Assembly (NCBI GenBank): GCA_934630555.1
Contig: CAKTXB010000002.1
Span: 1 to 33,239, forward strand
Source: an uncultured Oscillospiraceae bacterium
GTDB taxonomy: Bacteria; Bacillota; Clostridia; Oscillospirales; Oscillospiraceae
Length of the DNA: 33,239 nucleotides
Direction of reading: 5' to 3'
Positions 1 through 7,799 of this stretch are shown here, one piece after another; the stretch's first letter is position 1; every line of letters begins with the position of its first letter. The notes under the pieces were generated by a model. It was given only the letters and a program-made list of their open reading frames with translations, did no database searches and was not told where the DNA came from. The position numbers and the translations under genes are program-made.

Positions 1-1
1 G

Positions 2-190
2 GGTTGCAAAACCCAAAACCACAGGGTACCGGGGCGAAGCCCCGTAAACCCCCGCACAGCCTGTAAGGTTGCAAAAACCAACAGCCACCGGGGCGAAGCC
101 CCGTAAACCCCCGCACGACCTGTAAGGTTGCAAAAATAAGGGGCCACGGGGCTCTGCCCCGCACCCCGCGCGCCCCGCCGGGGCGCAAAA
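2..190. repeat. Three degenerate tandem copies of a ~60-bp GC-rich intergenic repeat
   Basis: GGTTGCAAAA recurs at 2, 67 and 126, giving units of 65, 59 and about 60 bp. Units one and two share a small inverted repeat (GGGGC-GAA-GCCCC) followed by GTAAACCCCCGCAC. Unit three keeps the inverted repeat with loop TCT and ends in another GC palindrome near 171-185. No coding potential is visible. It is not a CRISPR: the units are contiguous without spacers. It is probably a dispersed intergenic repeat that has multiplied locally, lying just beyond the terminator of the next gene. Confidence 0.7.
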
Positions 191-213
191 AAGAAGCGCG
201 CCTTTCGGCGCGC
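190..213 (-). terminator. Intrinsic terminator of the secreted pseudo-deacetylase gene
   Basis: On the minus strand a 7-bp GC stem (196-202 with 207-213, loop 4 nt) is followed by CTTCTTTTTT. It begins 5 bp after the stop codon of the 218-1279 gene. Confidence 0.85.
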
Positions 214-217
214 AAAA

Positions 218-1279
218 TCATCCCACGGGCGCTGTTTCCCGTATAGCCTGCGGCACAGCGTCCACAAACTCCAGATCCTCCAGCAGCTTCTCCACGCCGT
301 CGGCGCACACGAGCAGACGCTGCTGCTCCGGCAGCTGTACGATCTGTGTGGCACTCTGCTCGCCCTCGGGAGACGTGAAAATACGATAGCCTTCTATGTC
401 CTGTGCCTGCGCAGCTGTCAGCAGCGCCATCACGCTCTTTGCGTGCAGTGCTGCGGCCAGCGCGTCGTTGGCCGCGTGCAGCGCCTCGGCGGTGTCCTCG
501 GCCTGCGCGTCTGCGGTCAGGCCCAGCATTTGCCCCGCTGCCACGATCTCACGTGCCAGCGCCGGGTCCCGCTCTAACTCCGCCGCTGTCAGGAAAAACG
601 TGGCCGACTGCTCGCGCTTTGCCAGCGCATCCAGCGCCGTGCGCATCTGTTGCGCGTTCGTAATGGCCAGATATACCACTGTCTGCTCCTGCGGCTCGTC
701 CAGTGCAGGCGTATCCGGCTGTGTGCCGGGCTGTGTCTGCGCACCGCTCTGCTCCTGCTCGTGCAGCTGGATACGGTAGCTGATCAGATTCTCCGCTTTT
801 TCCAGAAACATATCGTTGCCATAGACCTCGCTGCCTGTGGTAAAGCGCAGCACCGGGCAGCCGCTTTTGCTCGTCAGCACCGCATATCGCAGCCCAAAGT
901 GCCCCGCGCACAGCGACAACGGCACATACAAAAGTCCGCTCTGATACGTTGTCAGCACGTCCGACACCGCGCCGCTTTCGTCCGTCACCGTGCCACTGTC
1001 CAGATCAAACACCAGCCGCCCGGAACGGTTGAACAGCACCAATGTCTGCTCCGCGGCATTATAGGCCTGTGCCACGCCGCCCGGCGCAGCATCAAACACC
1101 GTATAGGGCACATACAGCCCCGTAGCCGCATAGTGCGGCTTCGCCCCGGTAATGGTCAGCGGGATGGAGTCGTTCACGGCCACAAAAAACAGATCGTCCG
1201 CCCCGGCCGCCGACGCCGGCAGCACCGCGGCGCACAGCATCAGCAGTGCCAGCACCAGTGCCGTCCATCGTTTGTTCAC
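218..1279 (-). CDS. Secreted protein: stalk-like N-terminal domain plus degenerate polysaccharide-deacetylase (NodB) fold
   Basis: 353 aa from a GTG at 1277-1279, chosen because GGAGGAGGG lies 7 nt upstream; upstream in-frame codons have no such site. Residues 1-25 form a signal peptide (KRWTALVLALL, cleavage near ASA-AG). Residues 26-165 resemble the copper-amine-oxidase-N/stalk fold (two YVP segments). A Q/P/T-rich linker follows, near 180-200. The C-terminal third contains a strand and helix pattern typical of NodB deacetylases, including SATFFLTAAELERDPALA, but the metal-binding DD motif and the HxxxH motif are absent (the latter replaced by TADAQ). It is therefore most likely a catalytically dead deacetylase fold used for binding. 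It is divergent from the deaminase gene, with its own promoter at 1308-1336. Fold call is moderate; exact function unknown. Confidence 0.75.
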   Translation of the reverse strand: MNKRWTALVLALLMLCAAVLPASAAGADDLFFVAVNDSIPLTITGAKPHYAATGLYVPYTVFDAAPGGVAQAYNAAEQTLVLFNRSGRLVFDLDSGTVTDESGAVSDVLTTYQSGLLYVPLSLCAGHFGLRYAVLTSKSGCPVLRFTTGSEVYGNDMFLEKAENLISYRIQLHEQEQSGAQTQPGTQPDTPALDEPQEQTVVYLAITNAQQMRTALDALAKREQSATFFLTAAELERDPALAREIVAAGQMLGLTADAQAEDTAEALHAANDALAAALHAKSVMALLTAAQAQDIEGYRIFTSPEGEQSATQIVQLPEQQRLLVCADGVEKLLEDLEFVDAVPQAIRETAPVG

Positions 1280-1307
1280 CGTGCATCCCTCCTCCGCATT
1301 TTGTGCT

Positions 1308-1336
1308 ATTTTATCACGAAAAATCTGATTCGGCAA
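1308..1336 (-). promoter_or_regulatory. Sigma-A-type promoter of the secreted protein gene
   Basis: TTGCCG (1331-1336) and TAAAAT (1308-1313) on the minus strand with a 17-bp spacer, upstream of the GTG start at 1279. Confidence 0.6.
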
Positions 1337-1337
1337 G

Positions 1338-1366
1338 TTGCCGCGTGCAGCGCGATGTGATATACT
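1338..1366 (+). promoter_or_regulatory. Sigma-A-type promoter of the deaminase operon
   Basis: TTGCCG (1338-1343), 17-bp spacer, TATACT (1361-1366). It is back to back with the minus-strand promoter: the two -35 boxes are one base apart. Confidence 0.65.
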
Positions 1367-1395
1367 GAAAAAAATCACGTTCGGAGGGCCGCGCT

Positions 1396-1893
1396 ATGCA
1401 GAGGATCGAAAAAGAAAATTATTATCTGGACATTGCCCAAACCGTCCTGGAGCGCTCCACATGCCTGCGCCGCTGCTACGGCGCGATCATCGTGCAGAGC
1501 GATGAGATCGTCGCCACTGGCTACAACGGCGCGCCGCGTGGGCGCAAAAACTGCTCCGACCTTGGCTATTGTATGCGCGAAAAGCTGCAGATCCCGCGCG
1601 GGGAACGCTATGAGCTCTGCCGCAGCGTCCATGCTGAGGCCAACGCCATCATCTCCGCCTCCCGGCGCGAATGCATCGGCGCAACGCTCTATCTGGTGGG
1701 CAAAGACGCCGCCACAGGCAAAATCCTTGGCGATGCCACGTCGTGCTCTATGTGCCGCCGCATGGTCATCAACGCCGGCATCGCCCGCGTGGTCATCCGC
1801 AACACGGAAACGGAATTCTCTGTTGTGCCCGTGCAGAGCTGGATCGAGGAAGACGACTCCATCGCTGACCTTCCCTATATTCCCAGCAAATAA
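1396..1893 (+). CDS. Deoxycytidylate (dCMP) deaminase family protein
   Basis: 165 aa, ATG preceded by GGAGGG 7 nt upstream. It has the zinc-dependent cytidine/deoxycytidylate deaminase signature: HAEANAI (zinc His and catalytic Glu, near residue 78) and SCSMCRR (zinc Cys pair, near 118), plus the substrate-loop GYNGAPRG near 40. The family converts dCMP to dUMP for dTTP synthesis, in the cytosol; ComEB-like proteins of Firmicutes belong to it. The usual PCxxC is SCxxC here, seen in many clostridial members. It leads a probable operon with the next two small genes. Family confidence is high; substrate is from homology. Confidence 0.88.
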   Translation: MQRIEKENYYLDIAQTVLERSTCLRRCYGAIIVQSDEIVATGYNGAPRGRKNCSDLGYCMREKLQIPRGERYELCRSVHAEANAIISASRRECIGATLYLVGKDAATGKILGDATSCSMCRRMVINAGIARVVIRNTETEFSVVPVQSWIEEDDSIADLPYIPSK

Positions 1894-1961
1894 ACGTTTA
1901 ACACGCCGCAAGGCTGGCGATACTTCCCAGAAACAAGTACTTTTTCCTGGGAGGGATCGTC

Positions 1962-2237
1962 ATGGTCAAAGGCGTTACGCGGCAGGTCGTTCTCGTGCGC
2001 GCACCGGAGGACGCACTGTTTGAGCAGGCCATTTTCTTCGTCCGTTCCGACGCCGTCGGCAAGGACGGCGTCACGGAGGATGCGCTGCTTCAGCAGGCGC
2101 GGCAGGCCGCGCAGCAGCACAGCAGCGGCAGTCTGTCGCAGAGCGCGCTGCGCCGCTTTTTTGCGACCCGGCTGCTGTCCGCCCTCGCCGGCGCAGGCGG
2201 CATGGGCCTTTTGTGGCTGCTGACAGCAATTTTATAA
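1962..2237 (+). CDS. Conserved small protein with C-terminal membrane segment, function unknown
   Basis: 91 aa, start ATG with GGGAGGG about 7 nt upstream. The N-terminal half is a compact soluble segment (VTRQVVLVRAPEDALFEQAI, then a charged DAVGKDGVTEDALLQQA helix). The last ~20 residues (LLSALAGAGGMGLLWLLTAI) form one membrane-spanning helix, so this is a tail-anchored-type protein with the bulk in the cytosol. I have the impression that similar proteins occur in other Oscillospiraceae, but I cannot verify it here. It sits 68 bp after the deaminase and 11 bp before the next membrane protein gene, so the three are probably co-transcribed. Confidence 0.75.
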   Translation: MVKGVTRQVVLVRAPEDALFEQAIFFVRSDAVGKDGVTEDALLQQARQAAQQHSSGSLSQSALRRFFATRLLSALAGAGGMGLLWLLTAIL

Positions 2238-2248
2238 GGAGTGCCGCC

Positions 2249-2713
2249 ATGGAAAGCACGAAAAAGAAGTCGCCTTTTCACATATTCCTGAGGCTGCTTG
2301 TGATCGCAGTTATCCTGTTCGCGATCTTCTATCATCTGCCGCTGCACCGCAGCATCGAGTTGACGGTGCAAGATCCGCAAACCGGCGAACTCGCGCCGCT
2401 TTCCATGGAGCTGACGCTCCAGCGGAGCTTTTTCGCCCGCACACGCGTGCGCGGCACGCTGGTCCTTGACGGAGAACCGTATACAAGCGTGCTCAAGCCC
2501 CTAACAGACTTTGACCCGCTGCATACCATGCAAAGCAAGTGGAACGGTCTTGCGCTGCCCGACGTTTTCTGCCGTGATGATGCGCCCGGCGGACTTGTGT
2601 ATGGCAATGGCATGCTGCAATTTCTGGCACTGCGCCTGGACCGGCACAACACGCCGGTTTTCATTCAGCTCTACCGTCAGCGTGACAAGAGCTTCTGGGT
2701 CTGGCCAAACTGA
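2249..2713 (+). CDS. Hypothetical single-pass membrane protein
   Basis: 154 aa. The ATG at 2249 has AAGGA 8 nt upstream. A Lys-rich N-terminus (ESTKKKS) precedes one membrane helix (residues ~12-28), followed by an extracytoplasmic domain of about 120 residues rich in beta strands. No family recognised. It is the last gene of the operon and ends 11 bp before a strong terminator. It could be a lipid-anchored or sortase-independent surface protein, but no lipobox or cleavage site is convincing. Confidence 0.7.
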   Translation: MESTKKKSPFHIFLRLLVIAVILFAIFYHLPLHRSIELTVQDPQTGELAPLSMELTLQRSFFARTRVRGTLVLDGEPYTSVLKPLTDFDPLHTMQSKWNGLALPDVFCRDDAPGGLVYGNGMLQFLALRLDRHNTPVFIQLYRQRDKSFWVWPN

Positions 2714-2724
2714 CAGCACAGCAG

Positions 2725-2754
2725 ACCGGGGATCTTCAAGCTCCCCGGTTTTTC
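2725..2754 (+). terminator. Intrinsic terminator of the deaminase operon
   Basis: Perfect 8-bp stem ACCGGGGA/TCCCCGGT (2725-2732 with 2742-2749) followed by TTTTTC. Confidence 0.88.
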
Positions 2755-2783
2755 TTGTACCCGAACAGCAAATATGCTATGAT
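2755..2783 (+). promoter_or_regulatory. Promoter of dusB
   Basis: TTGTAC (2755-2760), 17-bp spacer, TATGAT (2778-2783), starting directly after the preceding terminator. Confidence 0.65.
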
Positions 2784-2812
2784 AAGCACACTTGAAATTC
2801 GGAGGGAACGCA

Positions 2813-3778
2813 ATGAACATCGGAACATTACAGGCGGCGGGCGACCTTGTGCTCGCACCCATGGCCGGGGTGACGGACTGGGCTTTCCGCACCATCTGCG
2901 CCGAACACGGCGCCGCCGTCACCGTCACCGAAATGGTTTCCTCCCGCGCACTCGTCTATCATGACCAGAAAAGTCTGCGTCTGCTGCATAAAACGCCCAC
3001 GGGCCTTTGCGGCGCGCAGCTGTTCGGCAACGATCCCAGCGTCATGGCCGAGGCCGCCGGGCTGGCGCTGGAAGCGTGCAGCGCAGATTTCATCGACGTC
3101 AACATGGGCTGCCCCATGCCCAAGATCGTCGGCAATGGCGACGGCTGCGCGCTCATGCGCGATGAGGCGCTGGCGGCGCGCATCATTGAAAGCATCTGCC
3201 ATGCCGTGTCTGTGCCCGTCACGGTCAAAATGCGCCTTGGCTGGGATAAGGGCAGCGTGAACTGCGTATCGCTGGCGCAAGCGGTAGAGGCCGCCGGAGC
3301 CAGTGCCGTCACCGTGCACGGCCGCACGAAAACCATGCTCTATTCCGGCGTGGCTGACTGGGATGCCATCCGCACTGTGGTGGAGGCAGTCAAGATCCCT
3401 GTTATCGCCAACGGCGACGTATTCTCACCCGAAAGCGCGCTGCGCTGCAAGAACCGCACCGGCGCGGCAGGGCTGATGCTGGGGCGCGGCACATTCGGCG
3501 ACCCGTGGCTGTTTGCCCGCGTACAGGCCGCGCTCCGCGGGGAGGCCGCCCCCGAACCGCTCCCGCTGGCGCAGCGCATGCAGACCGCCCTGCACCAGAT
3601 CGAGCTGGCACGCGCGGACAAGGGCGAGCACATCGCCTGTCTGGAAGCGCGCAAGCACCTGGCCTGGTATCTGCGCGGCGTGGCCTACAGCGGCTATTAC
3701 AAAGAAAAAATTTCCGCTGTCAGCACCATGGACGAGGTCTATGCCATCGTCCGCGGCATTCAGCGCGACCTGCAATAA
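2813..3778 (+). CDS. dusB: tRNA-dihydrouridine synthase (DusB type)
   Basis: 321 aa. The ATG at 2813 is preferred over an in-frame TTG at 2792 because CGGAGGG sits 6 nt before it. This FMN enzyme reduces uridine to dihydrouridine in tRNA using NADPH. Visible marks are the N-terminal LAPMAGVTDWAFR (FMN barrel entry), NMGCPMPKIVGNGDGCALM near residue 97 with the catalytic Cys, VKMRLGW, VTVHGRT and the phosphate-binding IANGDVFS and LMLGRG segments. Length matches the family (about 320). It stands alone between its own promoter and a shared terminator. In many Firmicutes dusB precedes other housekeeping genes; that is not so here. Confidence 0.95.
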   Translation: MNIGTLQAAGDLVLAPMAGVTDWAFRTICAEHGAAVTVTEMVSSRALVYHDQKSLRLLHKTPTGLCGAQLFGNDPSVMAEAAGLALEACSADFIDVNMGCPMPKIVGNGDGCALMRDEALAARIIESICHAVSVPVTVKMRLGWDKGSVNCVSLAQAVEAAGASAVTVHGRTKTMLYSGVADWDAIRTVVEAVKIPVIANGDVFSPESALRCKNRTGAAGLMLGRGTFGDPWLFARVQAALRGEAAPEPLPLAQRMQTALHQIELARADKGEHIACLEARKHLAWYLRGVAYSGYYKEKISAVSTMDEVYAIVRGIQRDLQ

Positions 3779-3813
3779 AAACTGCCCCCGACGTTGCGGT
3801 CGGGGGCAGTTTT
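3777..3813. terminator. Bidirectional terminator between dusB and metF
   Basis: A perfect 12-bp stem (3781-3792 with 3799-3810, loop GTTGCG) flanked by AAAA on the left and TTT on the right, so it can end the convergent transcripts from both sides. It starts within the dusB stop codon. Confidence 0.88.
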
Positions 3814-3832
3814 CTATATGTATTTGCAGAAC

Positions 3833-4759
3833 TCAGCCGATCTTCACACCGGCTTTTTCCAAAATGGTGGGCACGTTCTTCTCCGCGCCGATGGCCATGA
3901 TATGCACGCCGTCGCAGAGCTTCTCGTCCTGGATCCTGGCGATCATCTCTGCCGCCATCTCAATACCGAGCTGCATCGGCAGGCCCTTGACGCCCTTTTC
4001 CTTGCCCTCGGCAGCCGCTGCGGCCAGCTTGTCGATCATGTCCTGCGGCACCGCAATGCCGGGCACGTTCTCGTTCATGTATCTGGCCATACCGGCAGCC
4101 TTCAGCGGGATGATGCCGGCCATGATGTGCGTCTTAATACCAGCCGCATCGACCTTTTCCAGGAAACGCTTGAACATATCCAGATCAAAAATACCCTGCG
4201 TCTGGATATACATGGCGCCGTTTTCGACCTTCTGGCGCAGCTTGTTGATCTGCAGCTCGATCGGATCATACAGCGGGGTCACGGAGGCGCCCTTGTAGAA
4301 CTTCGGTGCGCCGCCGGCCAGTTCATTGCCGCCGCAGTCGCAGTTCGTTTCTTCCATCTTCGTCAGCATTTTGAGAATGCCCACGGAATCGAGGTCATAG
4401 ACAGGCTTGCTCTCGCCGCAGTCGCCCACAACGGGATGGTCGCCGGTCAGTGCCAGCATCGTGTCAATACCGAACGCAGCGGCAGACAGGATGTCGCCCA
4501 TGATGGCCATGCGGTTGCGGTCACGACCGGTCATCTGGAGGATCGGCTCAACGCCTGCTTCCTTCAGCTTGATGCACAGGCCAAGGCTGGAGGCCTTGAG
4601 GCTGGCGGACTGCATATCAGTCACGTTCACACCGTGGACTTTACCGTTCAGAAGCTTTGCCGCTTCCATCTGCTCAGAAAAATCATAGCCCTTCGGGGGC
4701 GCCATCTCGGCGGTGACGCCAAACTTGCCGGACTCGAGTGCTTCTTTCAGGATGCTCAT
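3833..4759 (-). CDS. metF: Methylenetetrahydrofolate reductase, MetF subunit of a MetVF complex
   Basis: 308 aa flavoprotein of the TIM-barrel MTHFR family, which reduces 5,10-methylene-THF to 5-methyl-THF. Visible family marks: TAEMAPPKGYDF at the N-terminus, VNVTDMQSA, LALTGDHP, a Cys-rich insertion (ETNCDCGG), IQTQGIFD near 190 and IMAGIIPL. It overlaps the upstream metV by 4 bp (ATGA), implying translational coupling. In acetogens the homologous MetV-MetF pair works in the methyl branch of the Wood-Ljungdahl pathway; it could equally feed methionine synthesis. No other Wood-Ljungdahl gene is in the window. Confidence 0.9.
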   Translation of the reverse strand: MSILKEALESGKFGVTAEMAPPKGYDFSEQMEAAKLLNGKVHGVNVTDMQSASLKASSLGLCIKLKEAGVEPILQMTGRDRNRMAIMGDILSAAAFGIDTMLALTGDHPVVGDCGESKPVYDLDSVGILKMLTKMEETNCDCGGNELAGGAPKFYKGASVTPLYDPIELQINKLRQKVENGAMYIQTQGIFDLDMFKRFLEKVDAAGIKTHIMAGIIPLKAAGMARYMNENVPGIAVPQDMIDKLAAAAAEGKEKGVKGLPMQLGIEMAAEMIARIQDEKLCDGVHIMAIGAEKNVPTILEKAGVKIG

Positions 4760-5409
4760 TTTTTATCCCCCTTCAGGCTGATCGTTTTGGGATAGGTAAA
4801 GTTCTTATAACCCTTGTCTGCACGGCTCTGGCCCAGCTTCTCCGGCTGGCCGATCTCCTGCAGGCGCTTGTAGATCTTGATCCACGCGCAGTCGTTATTG
4901 CAGTCGACCTCGCACTTACCGTTCTTCTGGCCGCCGCACGGGCCGTTCACCAGACTCTTGGCACACTGGGTGATGGGGCAGATGCCGCCCGTCTGACCCA
5001 GGACGCAGTCGCCGCAGAAATGGCACGCTTCCTCCCACACGCCAAAGCGCGCGGCTTCGCCCAGGAACATGGTGTTGTTGGCCGGATATGTGGGGATACC
5101 GGGCGCGTTCTTGGCAACGCACTGCACACCGTCGCCGCAGCTCATGCAGATGACGCAGTCCGGTTTGGCCGCGACCAGCGGCTTCATCTTGCTCTTGACG
5201 CCCAGATTCATGCAGCAGTAGTCCGCGATGGTCGTGGCCACGACCTGCTTGCCCGCTGCTTCCAGCGTCTTGGTCAGCGCGTCGATCTCCGGCTGGCCGC
5301 CGGTGTGGCACGCCGTTGCGCAGCTGCCGCAGCCGATAATGGCAACGGTTTTCGCGTCGCCCACCAGGCCCATCAGCTCTTCAATAGGCTTTTTTTGCGT
5401 AATGATCAT
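4756..5409 (-). CDS. metV: MetV-type cysteine-rich partner of methylenetetrahydrofolate reductase
   Basis: 217 aa, ATG with AAGGAG 9 nt upstream. About twenty cysteines occur in clusters: GCGSCATAC near residue 26, YCC, CVICMSCGDGVQC near 95, then CHFCGDC, CPITQC and the family signature NGPCGG near 180. MetV binds zinc and iron-sulfur clusters and passes electrons to the MetF flavin (known for Moorella MetVF). It is the first gene of a two-gene operon with its own promoter at 5494-5522. The last ~40 residues lack cysteines. The pairing with metF makes the assignment firm; the physiological electron donor is unknown. Confidence 0.88.
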   Translation of the reverse strand: MIITQKKPIEELMGLVGDAKTVAIIGCGSCATACHTGGQPEIDALTKTLEAAGKQVVATTIADYCCMNLGVKSKMKPLVAAKPDCVICMSCGDGVQCVAKNAPGIPTYPANNTMFLGEAARFGVWEEACHFCGDCVLGQTGGICPITQCAKSLVNGPCGGQKNGKCEVDCNNDCAWIKIYKRLQEIGQPEKLGQSRADKGYKNFTYPKTISLKGDKK

Positions 5410-5493
5410 TCCAAATTACTCCTTCGATCTCAATTCCGAATCGGAGCGATCCTGCTCCGCAGATGTGCGGACGCACCTCTGCTTATAGTTCGT

Positions 5494-5522
5494 ATGATAG
5501 CGCACTCCCGCGCCAAAATCAA
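5494..5522 (-). promoter_or_regulatory. Promoter of metVF
   Basis: Minus strand TTGATT (5517-5522), 17-bp spacer, TATCAT (5494-5499), about 85 bp before the metV start. Confidence 0.6.
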
Positions 5523-5590
5523 CCGGCAATGCCGCCCTATCTTGAAAAAAACAGCAAAAACTGCAAAATTTTTGCCCGCGCGCCGCGCAC

Positions 5591-5619
5591 TTGCAAAATC
5601 CGCGCCGCCGGGCTACACT
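5591..5619 (+). promoter_or_regulatory. Promoter of rlmH
   Basis: TTGCAA (5591-5596), 17-bp spacer, TACACT (5614-5619), 30 bp before the rlmH start. Confidence 0.6.
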
Positions 5620-5648
5620 AAGACCAGTTCATTTCAGGAGGAAGTGCC

Positions 5649-6131
5649 ATGTTTTCCATCACGCTGCTGTGCGTTGGCAAGCTGAAAGAAAAGTTCTACC
5701 TTGCCGCCGCCGACGAATACGCCAAGCGCCTGCGTGCCTACGCCGATTTTTCCATTGTGGAGCTGCCCGAGGTGCGCCTGCCCGACGCACCGGGTGCCGC
5801 ACAGATCACACAAGCCCTTGCCCGGGAAGCCGAGGCCCTGCGCCAACGCATCCCGCGCGGCAGTTGGGTGTGCGCGCTGGCCATTGAAGGGCAGCCATGC
5901 TCGTCGGAGGAGCTGGCCGCGCAGCTGACGCGGGTCAAGTCCAGCGGCAAAAGCAGCGCCTGCTTTGTCATTGGCTCGTCGTTCGGGCTGGACGCCGGCT
6001 TCAAAAAACAGGCCGACTTCCGCCTGTCCATGTCGCGCATGACATTCCCGCACCACCTCGCGCGCGTCATGGCGCTTGAGCAGCTCTATCGCGCCGAGGC
6101 CATTCAGGCGGGCAGCAAGTATCACAAATAG
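5649..6131 (+). CDS. rlmH: 23S rRNA (pseudouridine-1915-N3)-methyltransferase RlmH
   Basis: 160 aa, the family's usual length, ATG preceded by CAGGAGG. RlmH is a SPOUT (knotted) SAM methyltransferase that methylates pseudouridine 1915 in helix 69 of 23S rRNA on assembled ribosomes. Visible marks are the N-terminal LLCVGKLKEKFY, YAKRL, the SAM loop FVIGSSFGLD near 108 (most homologues have IGG in place of IGS), the SMSRMTFPHHLARVMALEQLYRA segment and the C-terminal YHK that is conserved in the family. Convergent with the Nudix gene, 13 bp apart with no obvious terminator between. Confidence 0.95.
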   Translation: MFSITLLCVGKLKEKFYLAAADEYAKRLRAYADFSIVELPEVRLPDAPGAAQITQALAREAEALRQRIPRGSWVCALAIEGQPCSSEELAAQLTRVKSSGKSSACFVIGSSFGLDAGFKKQADFRLSMSRMTFPHHLARVMALEQLYRAEAIQAGSKYHK

Positions 6132-6144
6132 CGCTACCGGGCGT

Positions 6145-6705
6145 TCAAAAATAGAGTGCGACACGCTCGATGAGCTTGCGGTAAATGGGCCGCATGAATG
6201 CCTCGCGCGTGGCCTGCACAGCCTCCCACGGAGAAAACCACCGCACGCCGGAGTTTTCATCGGGCTTGCACTGCAGCGCCGCCCCGGGATCGGCCTCCAG
6301 CAGATAGGTCAGGTTCAGATGCAGATGCGCCGATACGAATTTCCCACGCTTTACATGCGGGTCGACCCCCAGAATTTCCAGTGACAGCGGCGCTGTCTGC
6401 ACCGCGCGCACCGCGCGCAGGCCCGATTCCTCCCGCGCCTCACGCAGCGCCACGGCAAGCAGGTCGCTTTCCCCATCCGCGTGCCCGCCAAGCCACGCCC
6501 ACGAGTCAAACTGATTATGATAGGCCATCAGCGCCCGCGACTGGTCGGGCGACACGATCCAGCAGGAGGCCGTAAAGTGCGCCATCTCGTTTTCCCGCGT
6601 CAAGAGCTGCGGAAAAATGTCCATATAGTGCAGCATGAGCTGCCGGTCATGCTCCTCCTGTTCACAGCCAGGGGAAAACTGTTCGACTGTTTCGCGCAGG
6701 GTCAT
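6145..6705 (-). CDS. Nudix hydrolase
   Basis: 186 aa. The Nudix box GHADGESDLLAVALREAREESGL lies near residues 74-96; the core REAREESG catalytic helix is intact, though the first Glu of the GX5E signature reads Ser, as in some subfamilies where a neighbouring acid substitutes. The family hydrolyses nucleoside diphosphates linked to another moiety, often oxidised or modified nucleotides; the substrate here cannot be told. It overlaps the end of mutY by 4 bp (ATGA), so it is translationally coupled to a repair enzyme acting on 8-oxoG lesions, which suggests nucleotide-pool cleaning. Confidence 0.88.
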   Translation of the reverse strand: MTLRETVEQFSPGCEQEEHDRQLMLHYMDIFPQLLTRENEMAHFTASCWIVSPDQSRALMAYHNQFDSWAWLGGHADGESDLLAVALREAREESGLRAVRAVQTAPLSLEILGVDPHVKRGKFVSAHLHLNLTYLLEADPGAALQCKPDENSGVRWFSPWEAVQATREAFMRPIYRKLIERVALYF

Positions 6706-7778
6706 CCTGCATCCTCCTGTCCGTCCGTTTCTGCGGACATTTTTTCTGCCTCCCGGAACATTCGGAACGCCGTTGGCAGCGCAATATCGCGGTCAAACCG
6801 TGCCGCGTCAGCCCACACAAAGTCCGGGCACTGCGCCGCGCAGTCAAGATAGTAGCATCGCAGCTGCCAGCGCACGTGCGTGAAAATATGCACCCGCTCC
6901 GCAGATCTTAACAGCATCCGCGGCCGCACGCCCCAGCGCTCAGCCTGCAATACGGCCGCCTGCGCATCCAACCGGCCCGGCACATTGGGAAACTCCCAAA
7001 GTCCGGCCAGCAGCCCCGTTTTCGCGCGCCTGCGCACCGCGTACGCGTCGCCGCAGCGCAGTACAAATACCGTTTTCTCTTCTACGCGCTTTTCCTTTTT
7101 TGCCGCGCGCACCGGCAGCTGTGCCGCCGTGCCGTTTGCATAGCCCCGGCACAGCGCTGTCAGCGGACAGGCTTCGCACTGCGGCGCGCCGTTCGGCCCG
7201 CACAGCGTAGCGCCCAGCTCCATCAGCGCCTGCGTAAAATCACCGCAGTGCCCGGCGGGATAGATCTCCGCCAGTGCGTCGCGATATTCCCGCCGCAGCT
7301 TCAGATCATCCGTCGGCCGGTGGTCGTCCAGCAGCCGCGCCAACACGCGCAGCACATTGCCGTCCACCGCCGGGGTCGGCTGCTCAAAGCAGATGGATGC
7401 AATGGCCCCGGCTGTATAGTCGCCCACACCCGGCAGCGCGCGGATGTCGTCATACGCCTGCGGGAACACACCGCCAAAGTCTGTCATCATAACGCGCGCC
7501 GCCTTTTGCAGGTTCCGCACGCGCGTGTAATAGCCAAGCCCCTCCCAGAGCTTTGTCAGCCGGTCCTCCGGGCAGGCCGCCAGCGCCGCAATGTCCGGCA
7601 ATTCCGCCAGAAAGCGCATATAATAGCCCTTTACCGCCTCCACGCGCGTTTGCTGCAGCATGATCTCTGACAGCCATACATGATACGCCTCCCGGTCGCG
7701 CCGCCATGGCAGATCGCGCCGGCTCTGCGCGTACCATGGCAGCAGCCGCGCCGGCAGCGCCGCGCTGAGCTGTTCCAT
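6702..7778 (-). CDS. mutY: A/G-specific adenine DNA glycosylase MutY
   Basis: 358 aa from the ATG at 7778, which has AAGGAGGGAGG just upstream; longer in-frame starts lack a site. MutY removes adenine mispaired with 8-oxoguanine. Domains: helix-hairpin-helix glycosylase at 1-220 with LPWRRDREAYHVWLSEIMLQQT split as usual, LPGVGDYTAGAI near 115 and catalytic Asp in VDGNV near 138; a four-Cys [4Fe-4S] loop near 195-215 (C-x7-C-x2-C-x5-C, one residue longer in the first gap than in E. coli); and a C-terminal MutT-like domain that reads 8-oxoG (LWEFPNVPG, HIFTHVRW). A consensus promoter lies upstream, in the end of dinB. Confidence 0.95.
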   Translation of the reverse strand: MEQLSAALPARLLPWYAQSRRDLPWRRDREAYHVWLSEIMLQQTRVEAVKGYYMRFLAELPDIAALAACPEDRLTKLWEGLGYYTRVRNLQKAARVMMTDFGGVFPQAYDDIRALPGVGDYTAGAIASICFEQPTPAVDGNVLRVLARLLDDHRPTDDLKLRREYRDALAEIYPAGHCGDFTQALMELGATLCGPNGAPQCEACPLTALCRGYANGTAAQLPVRAAKKEKRVEEKTVFVLRCGDAYAVRRRAKTGLLAGLWEFPNVPGRLDAQAAVLQAERWGVRPRMLLRSAERVHIFTHVRWQLRCYYLDCAAQCPDFVWADAARFDRDIALPTAFRMFREAEKMSAETDGQEDAG

Positions 7779-7799
7779 CGGCCTCCCTCCTTTTGGAAC

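Noticed and set aside
1..190. CRISPR array
   Set aside because: Units are contiguous and degenerate, without unique spacers, and no cas genes are present.
5409..5494. Riboswitch in the metVF leader
   Set aside because: The leader is under 90 nt and shows no terminator or recognisable SAM or THF aptamer.
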